Both the position numbers and the translations under genes were made by a program. This document shows, one piece after another, positions 19,028-28,044 of a stretch of 64,000 nt of DNA. Under the pieces are notes generated by a model. The model was not told the DNA's origin, searched no databases, and worked only from the letters and a program-made list of their open reading frames with translations. The stretch is from assembly GCF_000153805.1 (NCBI RefSeq), contig NZ_DS022298.1:70616-134615 (forward strand). Reading direction: 5' to 3'. Numbering within the stretch: the first letter of the stretch is position 1; the number at the start of each line of letters is the position of its first letter. Source of the DNA: Synechococcus sp. BL107 (GTDB taxonomy: Bacteria > Cyanobacteriota > Cyanobacteriia > PCC-6307 > Cyanobiaceae).

Positions 19028-19396
19028 TCAAACGAAGGCGTATTCGTACTCTTCCATTTCCTCCCAGTCATCGGAGGTGAGATCCAGACCCTCGAACAAC
19101 GTGTCCTCGCCAACGGAGTCGACGATAATTTTCAGGGAAGGAAAGAGAAAGTGGTTCTCTTCTGCGTACTGAGCACTAAACAAACCTTTCTCACCCCAGA
19201 AGAAACGGTCTGTGGTGTGCTCGTTACGACGCACATTCAACAAAGCCGGTGGTACGAGACCGCCTTCAGCGATATAACGGCGTGCGGCGGTAACAGGTTT
19301 GTATTCGCCAGTCTCTAAATGGTGCGTTTGAACATGCGCAAGAACTCTTTGTCCAGCAAGCCTGCGACGGCTAATGCGCTTTCTTTTCTTTGACAT
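19028..19396 (-). CDS. DUF3155 family protein
   Basis: A 122-residue protein with a very basic beginning (KKRKRISRRRLAGQR) and a strongly acidic end (DWEEMEEYEYAF). It matches the cyanobacterial DUF3155 family, which has no assigned function; the basic start suggests nucleic-acid or ribosome contact, but this is inference. I chose ATG 19396, preceded by AGGGGA at a fitting distance; an upstream extension to 19459 has no support. Confidence 0.72.
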   Translation of the reverse strand: MSKKRKRISRRRLAGQRVLAHVQTHHLETGEYKPVTAARRYIAEGGLVPPALLNVRRNEHTTDRFFWGEKGLFSAQYAEENHFLFPSLKIIVDSVGEDTLFEGLDLTSDDWEEMEEYEYAFV

Positions 19397-19787
19397 AGAG
19401 AAATCCCCTGAAGGAGAACGATTTAGGGATGGACGCAATGGCAGACGGAAATCGAGCAAGTGGAATCACCGTTTCGATCTCTTCGCCGCAAGTGGGTCGA
19501 CGGGAAACGTCGGACGCTGGGGGTGGACCGCATCAGGACAGAGAGGCAAAGCCCCAACCGTCAAAAGGACACCAACACCTCAGCAATGCCAAAGTGGATA
19601 TCCAGCGGAGAACTCATCTGTCTCTGCTGTAGCCGCGATTGCATCAAGAGTGCAACTTTTATGCGCGTTGGCGGGCATTCGCTCTTGACGAGCTGCGCCT
19701 CGGTCGATAACCAGATCTTAAGACTTTTCTCAGATTTATCAAGTCAGTCAGCGCGATGGGCCTGACTCATTTCACCGTCAGAAGCCC
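19397..19787. other. 391-base intergenic region between divergent DUF3155 and histidine kinase genes
   Basis: The longest gene-free stretch in the window. It must hold promoters for both flanking genes. Two structured elements are visible: a 7-bp stem with one bulged G at 19496-19515 (GTCGACG/CGTCGGAC around GGAAA) and a 7-bp stem 19646-19652/19680-19686 (AAGAGTG/CGCTCTT) enclosing a smaller hairpin. Several short open frames exist but have no ribosome site or convincing composition. It becomes AT-rich just upstream of 19788 (TTAAGACTTTTCTCAGATTTAT), probably promoter DNA. Confidence 0.5.
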
Positions 19788-20912
19788 ATGCAACTCACTG
19801 ATCGGTTCCTCGACTTCGCAGACCAGCAGCTGAATCCTGTGGTGTCGCTCATGGGTTTTACCCATCTCGGGTTGTACCTAAGCGCGCCACCAGACCAAGA
19901 GGGGCCTCCGCTCATCCTGATCAAGCAATGGTCGTCAACGAGCCGTGCCTTGCCCGCAGCAGATCTGGATCCAGAACTCAGGCAAGCCAGTGAAGAGCGC
20001 CGCTGGTACCCGCTTCAGGATGGTGGATTGATTCTTGGTGCCCTTCGCGCCGAACTCGCGCCAGGCCTCAGCTGGACTGCAGACCTCGAAGAGGAGATGC
20101 GGCGATGCGCCCTAGCGATCAGCCACGCCCTCGGACGCGATCTGGAGTGCGTTCAGCTGCAGGAGGAGCTCCACCAGCAACGCAATCAACTCAAAACTCT
20201 GGTGCACCAGCTCCGCAACCCTTTAGCAGCACTGCGCACCTATGCCCAGTTGATGATGCGCCGCCTGGAACCTGATAGCGCCCACATCTCCCTCGTGGAC
20301 GGCATCCTGACGGAGCAGCATCAACTGGGGCGTTACATCGATGCGATCGAAAACCTAGGGCAACAACGCCTCCCGAATGGTCCTGAGACTTCAACGGCTT
20401 ACTTGCTCCCTCCTGGCGCAGCACCGCAGCGGGAAAGCCTGAAAGAACTCCTGTTGCCTCTCATCGAGCGGGCCAGTGCAACAGCCAGCCTTCAGGGCCG
20501 TCCCTGGCATGGTCCCTCAGAGTGGCCGACCTGGAGCACCCACTCCGCTGGAGATGGCAGCACGGCTGAGATCGTTGCCAACCTGCTCGAGAACGCTTTC
20601 CGCTACAGCCCGCCGGGATGTTCCATCGGTCTCGCCTTACTGCCCGATGGTCTTTGCGTTTGGGATGACGGTCCTCCGATTTCAAGCGAAGAACGAAAGC
20701 TGATTTTCCAACGTGGCGAACGGGGCACCACCAGCCGCGATCGCCCTGGTACCGGCCTTGGATTGGCATTAGCTCGAGCCTTGGCTGAGCGCAATGGTGG
20801 CCATCTCACTCTGAGCGTTGAGCCATGGCGGGTCCAAACCAACCTGCCGTCAAAGGGCAATGCATTTCAGCTCAGTTGGCCGCAGCCAGCCCTGCCAGCA
20901 GCAACAGCGTGA
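19788..20912 (+). CDS. Soluble two-component sensor histidine kinase
   Basis: A 374-residue kinase without transmembrane segments. Residues 1-115 form a sensor-like part (GAF-like at best, not assigned), followed by a coiled coil and the HisKA H-box LVHQLRNPLAALR with His 140. The HATPase core has the N box (EIVANLLENAFRYSPP, 261-276), G1 (VWDDGPP, 291-297) and G2 (GTGLGLALA, 321-329). No response regulator is adjacent, so it is an orphan kinase. ATG 19788 starts the frame after a long upstream region. Its end overlaps the convergent cobS by 41 bases. Confidence 0.88.
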   Translation: MQLTDRFLDFADQQLNPVVSLMGFTHLGLYLSAPPDQEGPPLILIKQWSSTSRALPAADLDPELRQASEERRWYPLQDGGLILGALRAELAPGLSWTADLEEEMRRCALAISHALGRDLECVQLQEELHQQRNQLKTLVHQLRNPLAALRTYAQLMMRRLEPDSAHISLVDGILTEQHQLGRYIDAIENLGQQRLPNGPETSTAYLLPPGAAPQRESLKELLLPLIERASATASLQGRPWHGPSEWPTWSTHSAGDGSTAEIVANLLENAFRYSPPGCSIGLALLPDGLCVWDDGPPISSEERKLIFQRGERGTTSRDRPGTGLGLALARALAERNGGHLTLSVEPWRVQTNLPSKGNAFQLSWPQPALPAATA

Positions 20913-21627
20913 TCACCTCGGTCACCACCTCCACGGCGCCATAGCTATCGCCGGTATGGCCGCCAAGACGACGCCCCAAACGCTCTGCAACGCCGACCGC
21001 GACTGGAGCGCCAATCAGCAGGAGCAGGGGAGTGACGAAAGGAGCGAAGGCCAAACAAGCAACCACCGTTGGCACCACATCCCACCACGGTTGTCCATAA
21101 CGCCGATGAAAACCCGCGGTGCCATCCGAGCGGAGATAGTCGAATCGGGCCATCGCCCACAGGGGCGAAACACGCCCCCAAAACCCCGCCAGGATCAAAG
21201 CCAAAGGCGCTTGCTCGTGGAGCTGGAGCAAGGCGGCGAGCTGAAGCAACAGCACAACAGCTAAGGCCAACGCACCACTCGCTCCCACCCGGCTGTCTTC
21301 CATGGCCTCAAGGCGTCTCGCGGCCCCAGCAGCCAAGCCATCGGCGGTATCCATCAATCCGTCGTGATGCAGACCACCACCAAGCCAAATACCGCCTGCG
21401 ATCACGACTGGTGCCAAGGCAACATCACTCCAACCCAGTCCACTCAAGCCCCACCACAGCAGGGCCTGCAGCACTCCGATCCACAGCCCAATCCATGGAG
21501 CAAAGCGGGCTATGCGTTCAAAGCGGGGCCTCGGCCAAGGCCAGGCCGGCAACACCGAATAAAAAATCCAGGCCCCCGCCAAATCCGACAACCAAGGGAA
21601 AACAATCCTGACGATCCCAGCCTTCAT
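20872..21627 (-). CDS. cobS: Adenosylcobinamide-GDP ribazoletransferase
   Basis: A 251-residue hydrophobic enzyme joining adenosylcobinamide-GDP and alpha-ribazole in the last part of cobamide assembly. The Asp-rich motif GGGLHHDGLMDTADGLAAG (near 81-99) binds metal as in other members of the family. Marine Synechococcus make pseudocobalamin, so the natural lower ligand may be adenine-based; this is family knowledge, not visible here. I chose ATG 21627 (MKAGIVRIV); longer starts reach 21666 and would abut the tgt gene. Confidence 0.9.
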   Translation of the reverse strand: MKAGIVRIVFPWLSDLAGAWIFYSVLPAWPWPRPRFERIARFAPWIGLWIGVLQALLWWGLSGLGWSDVALAPVVIAGGIWLGGGLHHDGLMDTADGLAAGAARRLEAMEDSRVGASGALALAVVLLLQLAALLQLHEQAPLALILAGFWGRVSPLWAMARFDYLRSDGTAGFHRRYGQPWWDVVPTVVACLAFAPFVTPLLLLIGAPVAVGVAERLGRRLGGHTGDSYGAVEVVTEVITLLLLAGLAAAN

Positions 21628-21713
21628 GCGATAAATCCGTTGTTTTGCCATGACGTGCAGCGGCAAGCTTGGATCGGCTGAACCTTAGGTTCAGCAAAAG
21701 CGGGATAACCGCC

Positions 21714-22832
21714 GTGTTCAACTTCGAGATCAGCGCCCATTGCCCCCACACGAAGGGCCGCTGTGGATGCTTTCACACCCCGCATGGCCCGGTACAAACC
21801 CCGCGGTTCATGCCTGTGGGCACCCTGGCCACAGTGAAAGGGATCAGCACAGAGCAACTGGCCCGCACGGGGGCCCAGATGGTGCTGTCAAACACTTATC
21901 ACCTACATCTCCAACCAGGCGAACAGGTCGTCGCAGAGGCTGGAGGCCTACACCGGTTTATGGGGTGGGATGGGCCCATGCTCACCGACTCAGGCGGATT
22001 CCAAGTGTTCAGCCTCGGGAAACTAAACAAGATTGATGAACGGGGGGTGGTGTTTCGCAACCCGCGGGATGGGCGCACCATCGACATGACGCCAGAGCAC
22101 GCCACCAACATCCAAATGTCCCTTGGCGCTGATGTGGCGATGGCCTTTGACCAATGTCCGCCCTATCCAGCCACAGAAAACGATGTGAAAGATGCCTGTC
22201 GACGCACCCATGCCTGGCTTGAACGCTGCGTGAATGCCCATACCCGAACCGACCAAGCCCTATTCGGCATCGTTCAAGGAGGTTGCTTTCCCCACCTCCG
22301 TCGCGAAAGTGCCCGAGCCGTGGCCGCCTTCGACCTCCCTGGCATCGCGATCGGCGGCGTCAGCGTGGGCGAACCAACGGACGACATGCATCGAATTGTG
22401 CGCGACATCGGTCCACTTTTGCCGCAGGATCGGCCCCGATACCTCATGGGGATTGGCACGTTGCGTGAGATGGCCGTTGCCGTTGCCAACGGGATCGATT
22501 TGTTCGATTGCGTACTCCCCACTCGCCTAGGCCGCCATGGCACAGCACTGGTGGGTGGAGAACGCTGGAACCTCCGCAATGCCCGCTTCAGGAATGACCA
22601 CACGCCCCTTGATCCCACCTGTTCGTGTTTGGCCTGTACGAGCCATAGCCGCGCTTACATCCACCATTTGATTCGCAGCGACGAGCTCCTAGGACTCACA
22701 TTGCTAAGCCTGCACAACATCACGCATCTAGTGCGATTCACCAATGCCATGGCTCAAGCCATTCAAGAGGGCTGTTTTTCAGAGGATTTCGCTCCCTGGC
22801 AAGAGGACTCACCAGCCCATCACACGTGGTAG
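21714..22832 (+). CDS. tgt: Queuine tRNA-ribosyltransferase
   Basis: A 372-residue TGT enzyme exchanging guanine 34 for a 7-deazaguanine base in GUN-anticodon tRNAs. Family motifs include [27 protein letters not shown] (Asp general acid), [14 protein letters not shown] and the zinc ligands C-x-C-x2-C (CSCLAC) followed by His. I place the start at GTG 21714 (MFNFEISA), where the family N-terminus begins; the frame is open from TTG 21669. psbK follows 32 bases later, an arrangement I recall from other cyanobacteria. Confidence 0.93.
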   Translation: MFNFEISAHCPHTKGRCGCFHTPHGPVQTPRFMPVGTLATVKGISTEQLARTGAQMVLSNTYHLHLQPGEQVVAEAGGLHRFMGWDGPMLTDSGGFQVFSLGKLNKIDERGVVFRNPRDGRTIDMTPEHATNIQMSLGADVAMAFDQCPPYPATENDVKDACRRTHAWLERCVNAHTRTDQALFGIVQGGCFPHLRRESARAVAAFDLPGIAIGGVSVGEPTDDMHRIVRDIGPLLPQDRPRYLMGIGTLREMAVAVANGIDLFDCVLPTRLGRHGTALVGGERWNLRNARFRNDHTPLDPTCSCLACTSHSRAYIHHLIRSDELLGLTLLSLHNITHLVRFTNAMAQAIQEGCFSEDFAPWQEDSPAHHTW

Positions 22833-22864
22833 CGTCCAATCTCAATGCCTGTTTAACGCTAGGG

Positions 22865-23008
22865 ATGGCCGCCTTTACCCTCGATTTGATGGCTCAGCTG
22901 CCCGAGGCCTATCAGGCCTTTTCGCCGCTGATCGACATCCTTCCCTTGATCCCGGTGTTTTTCCTGCTGCTTGCCTTTGTCTGGCAAGCATCCGTTGGTT
23001 TCCGCTGA
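22865..23008 (+). CDS. psbK: Photosystem II reaction centre protein K
   Basis: A 47-residue single-helix PSII subunit. After a short cleavable leader ([11 protein letters not shown]) comes the mature part [21 protein letters not shown], then [14 protein letters not shown], the classic PsbK sequence. It associates with CP43 and helps dimer stability and plastoquinone exchange. ATG 22865 gives the standard length; an in-frame extension to 22826 would overlap tgt and is not needed. Confidence 0.95.
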   Translation: MAAFTLDLMAQLPEAYQAFSPLIDILPLIPVFFLLLAFVWQASVGFR

Positions 23009-23012
23009 TTCT

Positions 23013-23753
23013 TCAGCCAGTTTTGACAACCTGCCAAACGAAGGCCGGTAACGCCAACATGCGTTTCCATCGGCTTGGTTCTTGGACCAGTCGATAGAGC
23101 CACTCGATTTGCATCCGACACATCCAGTTGGGTGCTCTTTTTTTGGCACCGGCCCAAACATCAAAGCTTCCGCCAACGCCCATCCACAACCCGGCTTGTC
23201 CTTGCTGGACCCGTTGTGACCAGATTTCTTGGCGCGGCACGCCCAGCGCAATGAGGACCAAATCGGGTTGCAGGGTCTTGAGCTCTGATTCCAAACCGGG
23301 CCATGCCTCATCCGATTGATATCCATCCACGGCGAGAATCAGGTTGAGGCCTGGAAACGTCTGAGGCAAGGATGTTCTGATCGACTCCATCACCGCGGGG
23401 GATGCACCGATTAAGGCCACGCGCCAGCCATGGGATGCCGCGTAGCTCAACAGGCTCCAAGCCAATTCAATCCCTGCACTCTTGACGACACGCACGCCTT
23501 GTTTGGAGAGGGCCCAAACCACGCCTGCGCCATCAGGAATTACGAGCTGAGCGGTTTGAATCGCAGCACCAAGCTGCTCATCATCCCTAGCTGCCATCGT
23601 CATCTCAGCATTGAGGGTGACAATGCGTCCACCTCCATTGGCATGGAGACCTAAGGCAGCCGCTTGCACATCGCGGCAAGCATCCACCGGAACACCAAGC
23701 ACATCACAACGCCGATGGTCATAAGGACTTGTCGTGACTGAATCCATGGTCAT
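23013..23753 (-). CDS. WecG/TagA/CpsF family glycosyltransferase
   Basis: A 246-residue GT26-family enzyme (N-acetylmannosaminyl- or hexosyl-transferase to a lipid-linked sugar). Family blocks are seen: GGGRIVTLNAEMTMAA (near 40-55), LVIPDGAGVVWAL (about 70-82), PDLVLIALGVPRQEIW (about 168-183) and GVGGSFDVWAGAKKRAPNWM (197-216). It probably acts in surface polysaccharide or teichoic-acid-like glycolipid synthesis at the membrane face. Its stop lies five bases from the psbK stop (convergent). Confidence 0.87.
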   Translation of the reverse strand: MTMDSVTTSPYDHRRCDVLGVPVDACRDVQAAALGLHANGGGRIVTLNAEMTMAARDDEQLGAAIQTAQLVIPDGAGVVWALSKQGVRVVKSAGIELAWSLLSYAASHGWRVALIGASPAVMESIRTSLPQTFPGLNLILAVDGYQSDEAWPGLESELKTLQPDLVLIALGVPRQEIWSQRVQQGQAGLWMGVGGSFDVWAGAKKRAPNWMCRMQIEWLYRLVQEPSRWKRMLALPAFVWQVVKTG

Positions 23754-23795
23754 CCGTCCGCGTTGGAGAATTTAGGAGTGGTGATCGAGCCAGGC

Positions 23796-26700
23796 ATGGT
23801 TGTGTCGACGACGGAACTCCCCCAAGACAACAGCCGTCGCGATGAGGTTCTTAAGCGACTCGATCGAGCCATCGAGAGGGTGGTCCTTGAACGACAGGAT
23901 CCCATTAGTGGCTTGTTGCCCGCGAGTACGGCACACACCATCCATGGCAACTACGGCGATGCCTGGGTTCGCGACTGTGTGTACTCCATCCAGTGCGTCT
24001 GGGGGCTCACCCTCGCCCATCGTCGGCGTGATGGGAGCAGCAGCCCCAGAGCCTGGGAATTGGAGCAACACGTCGTCGCACTCATGCGCGGTCTGTTGCG
24101 CTCCATGCTGCGCCAGGCGAACAAGGTGGAACGCTTCAAAACCAGTCTGAATCCGCTGGATGCTCTTCATGCGAAATACGACGGATGCTCGGGGGACCCC
24201 GTCGTCGACGACGACGCTTGGGGTCACCTGCAGCTCGATGCCACTTCGTTATTTCTTCTCCAGCTTGGTCAGCTGACACGGGGTGGATGTGCCGTGATCC
24301 GGAGTCGGGACGAAGCCGACTTCATTCAGAACTTGATCCACTACATCGCTCGGGCATACCGCATCCCGGATTACGGCATTTGGGAGCGGGGTGATAAAGC
24401 GAACCATGGTTGTCCCGAGCGCAATGCCAGCTCGATCGGCATGGCCAAAGCCGCTCTAGAAGCCCTCGACGGGCTCGATCTTTATGGACCCCATGGGAAT
24501 GGGTCTTGCCGCGTTTTGATTCCACAAGGGGCGATCGTGCGGCTACGGCGGGCCTTGGTGGGCTTGCTACCCAGGGAATCCGCCAGCAAAGAAGCCGATA
24601 GCGCCTGCTTATCGGTGGTGGGCTATCCGGCATGGGCCGTGGAGGACTCCGACTTGGTGGAGCGGACCCTGCGGCGGATCCGACGGGAACTTGGGGGCCA
24701 TTACGGCTACAAACGCTTTCTCAGAGACGGACATCAAACCGTCGTGGAAGATGCGAGCCGACTGCACTACGAACCTGAAGAGCTGTCCAAGTTCGAAGGG
24801 ATCGAATCGGAATGGCCCCTATTCCTCGCCTTCGAACTGGTCACAGCTTGCTGTGAACAGCGGTGGGATGAAGCTCAAAGCTGGCACACCAAATTGAAAA
24901 GGCTGGCCGTTCAGACCAACGGTGACGCGCTGTATCCCGAGCTTTATTTGGTGGAGAGGGATGCGATCGAGAACGAGAGACGCAACCCTGGCAGCCAACG
25001 CCGTATTGCCAACACCAACCTTCCGTTGATCTGGACCCAGAGCTTGGCCTGGCTCGGAGAAATGCTGCTGGAACGACTGATCACCCCAGCCGATATCGAT
25101 CCCTGCAACCGACGCACACCCGCAGCGCTCGGTGCGGACTCAGTGCTGGTGGCCTTTGCACCTCAAACAGACGATGTACGGGAGGCGCTGATCGCCGCTG
25201 GCTGCCCCGTCGATGCAGAGGAAACAATCAGCGTCCACTCCTCCTCCTCCCTCAAAAACCATCTGAAATCAGCCGGCAACAACACACGCCTCGGCCTCAG
25301 CGGCCGCCCAGGACATCGAGTCGAAACCGAAGAAACCGCTCGGTTTTATCGACACAACGGACAACAACTGGTGTTTACACCCACCGTTTTAGAGGACAGC
25401 AACAGCTACCTCGCGGACGACACGCAGCAACTGCTCGACAGCGTTGTCGATGAACTGCACTTACTCCAACGTCACTGGAGAGGAAGCGGACTGCCTCTGC
25501 TTGTGATTCCCGTTAACAGCGCACTCTTTCAACAAAATCCTGAGATTTACATCCAACTCAGTCGACAGCTCGAGAGCGGCTCCCTCCAGACCATTTCAGT
25601 GCAATGCGATTACCTCAGTCGACTAGCAGCACAGGGGCAATGGGCCGATCTGCCAAACAATCAAACGCCCCTACGCGACATCAACGCCACTCCAGCCATC
25701 GTGCTCCGCGATGCCACGGATCTTCGTGATCTCACCGCTGCCGAAGAGCAAGAACTCGATGACATCTCGATTGAACAACTCACGCAGCGGTTATGGAGCA
25801 GTTCCTTGTTGCACGAACAAGCGGAGGTTTTGGAACTTCTCCAGCGCCGTTTGGGCTCACAAAAAGTTCAGCTCAGTCGTGGAAAGCGCCCGATCGAGCT
25901 TCGACAGCTGTTAGCGGAGGTGTATCAACACGGCTTGCGCTGCCAAGACTGGAATGTGGTGCGTCGTTGTGCGGGCGCTATGGGAATGGTGCACCCCCAG
26001 CTCGAAGATGCCCTAACCGATTTGCTTGTCCGCCAAAAACAGGTGGTGGTGGGCCGCAATTACACCGGTGAGTCCCGTTTAAACCAACCGCAAGACAGCA
26101 CCGCGATCGCTGAGCGGATCGAACGCACCAGCGGGATTGATGCCCGCGAGCGGATGCTGGAACAAGAGCTGTTGCTCGCCCTAGACAGCATGGTCCGACG
26201 CGAGCCATCGCTGCTCGACGGGAGCCTCACCCTCCAGCTCGGGCAACTCCTGTTGCTGCTCACATCCGAACTGTCAGGGGAACAAGGCTTGAGTCAGGAC
26301 GAGGCTTTTGAAGTCCTCTGCTGCGAACCTCCCCACAGGATTCGCAGCCGTCTTCGCACCGTACTTACCGATGTTGACCATGCCAAAGCCGCTCTGAAAC
26401 GCAGTGAGCAGCTGCATGTGAGCGGGCGTGTGCAGTGGACGGTGCCGGATCCCCTGGAACGCCGTCCGGGCAACGGTGATTGGCTGCAACACCGAATTCG
26501 CCTTGGCTCACTCCAACAAGTGCCGCGTGATTTCTATGCGGGGATTTGGTCCTTGCTGCAGCACTGCCGCGGCCTCGTAATCGGCGACAAATTGGAACGC
26601 CGCAACCGACTGAATAGCCGTCTTGTCCTTGAAAAGACCCCAGGGGAACGTAATTTTGCGACTCTGGTCGATCACCTCTTAAGCCGAATCGAGGCTCCGG

Positions 26701-26978
26701 AATACCGCCAATTGTGTTGTGAGTGTTTGCTGTCACTCATGGCTTTCGTTGAGACCAATGCCGATGTGCGCTTCGACGATGATCTGGCACTCGATGTGGT
26801 GATTGGCCATGCAGTGCGGGTGGGATGGCAACACACCCACCCATCGATGCATGTGGATGACTACGCGAGGCACAAAGCCCAAGCTTGGGGGCAGTTCTAC
26901 CTGGCCTCACCCGGGGATTGTCGGCGCTGGCAGGTGATTGCCCTCAAAGAGCTCGCTGAGCAAAATGGCCTAGTCTGA
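23796..26978 (+). CDS. GH15 / phosphorylase-kinase-alpha-like large protein
   Basis: A protein of 1060 residues or slightly more. The N-terminal half has the glycoside hydrolase 15 (alpha/alpha barrel) pattern shared with phosphorylase b kinase alpha/beta subunits: GNYGDAWVRDCVYS, YDGCSGDPVVDDDAWGHLQLDATS, DYGIWERGDKANHGCPERNASSIGMAK. The C-terminal half has no domain I recognise. The first part could hydrolyse or bind glucans; the eukaryotic kinase subunits use it as a regulatory platform. ATG 23796 is chosen; GTG 23781 or TTG 23763 are also in frame and an AGGAG lies at 23774. Glycogen metabolism is the likely setting, by inference only. Confidence 0.8.
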   Translation: MVVSTTELPQDNSRRDEVLKRLDRAIERVVLERQDPISGLLPASTAHTIHGNYGDAWVRDCVYSIQCVWGLTLAHRRRDGSSSPRAWELEQHVVALMRGLLRSMLRQANKVERFKTSLNPLDALHAKYDGCSGDPVVDDDAWGHLQLDATSLFLLQLGQLTRGGCAVIRSRDEADFIQNLIHYIARAYRIPDYGIWERGDKANHGCPERNASSIGMAKAALEALDGLDLYGPHGNGSCRVLIPQGAIVRLRRALVGLLPRESASKEADSACLSVVGYPAWAVEDSDLVERTLRRIRRELGGHYGYKRFLRDGHQTVVEDASRLHYEPEELSKFEGIESEWPLFLAFELVTACCEQRWDEAQSWHTKLKRLAVQTNGDALYPELYLVERDAIENERRNPGSQRRIANTNLPLIWTQSLAWLGEMLLERLITPADIDPCNRRTPAALGADSVLVAFAPQTDDVREALIAAGCPVDAEETISVHSSSSLKNHLKSAGNNTRLGLSGRPGHRVETEETARFYRHNGQQLVFTPTVLEDSNSYLADDTQQLLDSVVDELHLLQRHWRGSGLPLLVIPVNSALFQQNPEIYIQLSRQLESGSLQTISVQCDYLSRLAAQGQWADLPNNQTPLRDINATPAIVLRDATDLRDLTAAEEQELDDISIEQLTQRLWSSSLLHEQAEVLELLQRRLGSQKVQLSRGKRPIELRQLLAEVYQHGLRCQDWNVVRRCAGAMGMVHPQLEDALTDLLVRQKQVVVGRNYTGESRLNQPQDSTAIAERIERTSGIDARERMLEQELLLALDSMVRREPSLLDGSLTLQLGQLLLLLTSELSGEQGLSQDEAFEVLCCEPPHRIRSRLRTVLTDVDHAKAALKRSEQLHVSGRVQWTVPDPLERRPGNGDWLQHRIRLGSLQQVPRDFYAGIWSLLQHCRGLVIGDKLERRNRLNSRLVLEKTPGERNFATLVDHLLSRIEAPEYRQLCCECLLSLMAFVETNADVRFDDDLALDVVIGHAVRVGWQHTHPSMHVDDYARHKAQAWGQFYLASPGDCRRWQVIALKELAEQNGLV

Positions 26979-26999
26979 GTCAGGGCCATCAAGCTCGCA

Positions 27000-28007
27000 T
27001 CAAATTGGTGCGGTCAGCGGATGACCAGAGTCGGGGTGTTCAACAGCCTGCTCGATCAAATCAGCCAGCTTGAGCGCTCTTGAGGCCTGAAGACCATCCA
27101 CCGCTGGAGTCTCCCGTCCTCGAACGCATTGGAGAAAATGTTCTAGTTCGGCGTACAAGGGTTCGATCGACGTGGTGCTGACCTCTTCGATGAATCCATC
27201 GTTTCGATACAGCAGTTCTCCATGATCGGCAGAGACCCACTCATGGGCACGACGATGAATGTGCAGGGTGTGATTGAGAAAATCCGTTTCCACCAAGCTG
27301 GAACGGCAGTGCGCACTCAGACTGCGAATCTTGCGATGGCTCATCTTGCTGGCCGTCAGGCTTGCCACCACCCCGTTTTCAAAACCAAGTGTTGCGTTCA
27401 CATAATCGATGGGTCCCTCAGCACTACGTCCTCCAGCAGCCGCTAGTCGCACCACCGGAGCTTGGGCCAACTCCAAGACCAAATCAATGTCGTGAATCAT
27501 TAGATCAAGCACCACCGAAACGTCGTTAGCCCGATCGGAGTGTGGGCTATGACGACGGCCTTCCAACACCACAACCTCTTCATTCGCCACCACCTTGATG
27601 AGTTCTCGGAAGGCGGGATTAAACCGTTCGATATGCCCCACCTGTAAAAGGCGGTGAGCCTGATGGGCCGCATTGATCAGTGCCGTGGCTTCGTCTTGGC
27701 TGGCAGCAATCGGTTTTTCGATCAAAACGTGAAGACCAGCTTGGAGACAGGCCAAACCAACCGGGTGATGCAGCAAGGTCGGCACTGCAATACAGACCGC
27801 TTCAACCTCAGACAACATCTCGCGGTAATCCGCAAACCAACGGCAACCGAATTGTTCGGTGGCCATGCGGCCGCGTTCAGGATCTGGATCAGCAACGCCA
27901 ATGAGATCAGCGTCGCGTAGAAGGCTCAGCACCCTGGCGTGATGCCAGCCCATATTGCCGATGCCGATCACCCCGACCTTTACCGGAACGATGGGGTCGG
28001 CAGACAT
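27000..28007 (-). CDS. Gfo/Idh/MocA family oxidoreductase
   Basis: A 335-residue NAD(P)-dependent sugar dehydrogenase-like protein. The Rossmann motif GVIGIGNMG (12-20) and the EKP signature at residues 97-99 are intact, followed by GHIERFNPA and a catalytic-type DLMIHDIDL segment. The family acts on sugars, inositols and UDP-sugars; many members carry the H-x4-N... motif used in UDP-N-acetylglucosamine 3-dehydrogenation. Substrate is undecided. It is convergent with the GH15-like gene and 37 bases downstream of the CorC-like gene. Confidence 0.88.
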   Translation of the reverse strand: MSADPIVPVKVGVIGIGNMGWHHARVLSLLRDADLIGVADPDPERGRMATEQFGCRWFADYREMLSEVEAVCIAVPTLLHHPVGLACLQAGLHVLIEKPIAASQDEATALINAAHQAHRLLQVGHIERFNPAFRELIKVVANEEVVVLEGRRHSPHSDRANDVSVVLDLMIHDIDLVLELAQAPVVRLAAAGGRSAEGPIDYVNATLGFENGVVASLTASKMSHRKIRSLSAHCRSSLVETDFLNHTLHIHRRAHEWVSADHGELLYRNDGFIEEVSTTSIEPLYAELEHFLQCVRGRETPAVDGLQASRALKLADLIEQAVEHPDSGHPLTAPI

Positions 28008-28044
28008 CGGCTAGCCATTAAAGATGTGGGAAGACTATCGGCCT

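Noticed and set aside
19460-19765. Open frame of 101 codons in the intergenic region
   Set aside because: No ribosome site, Arg/Ser/Cys-rich composition unlike genes here, and overlaps the predicted promoter zone of the kinase gene.
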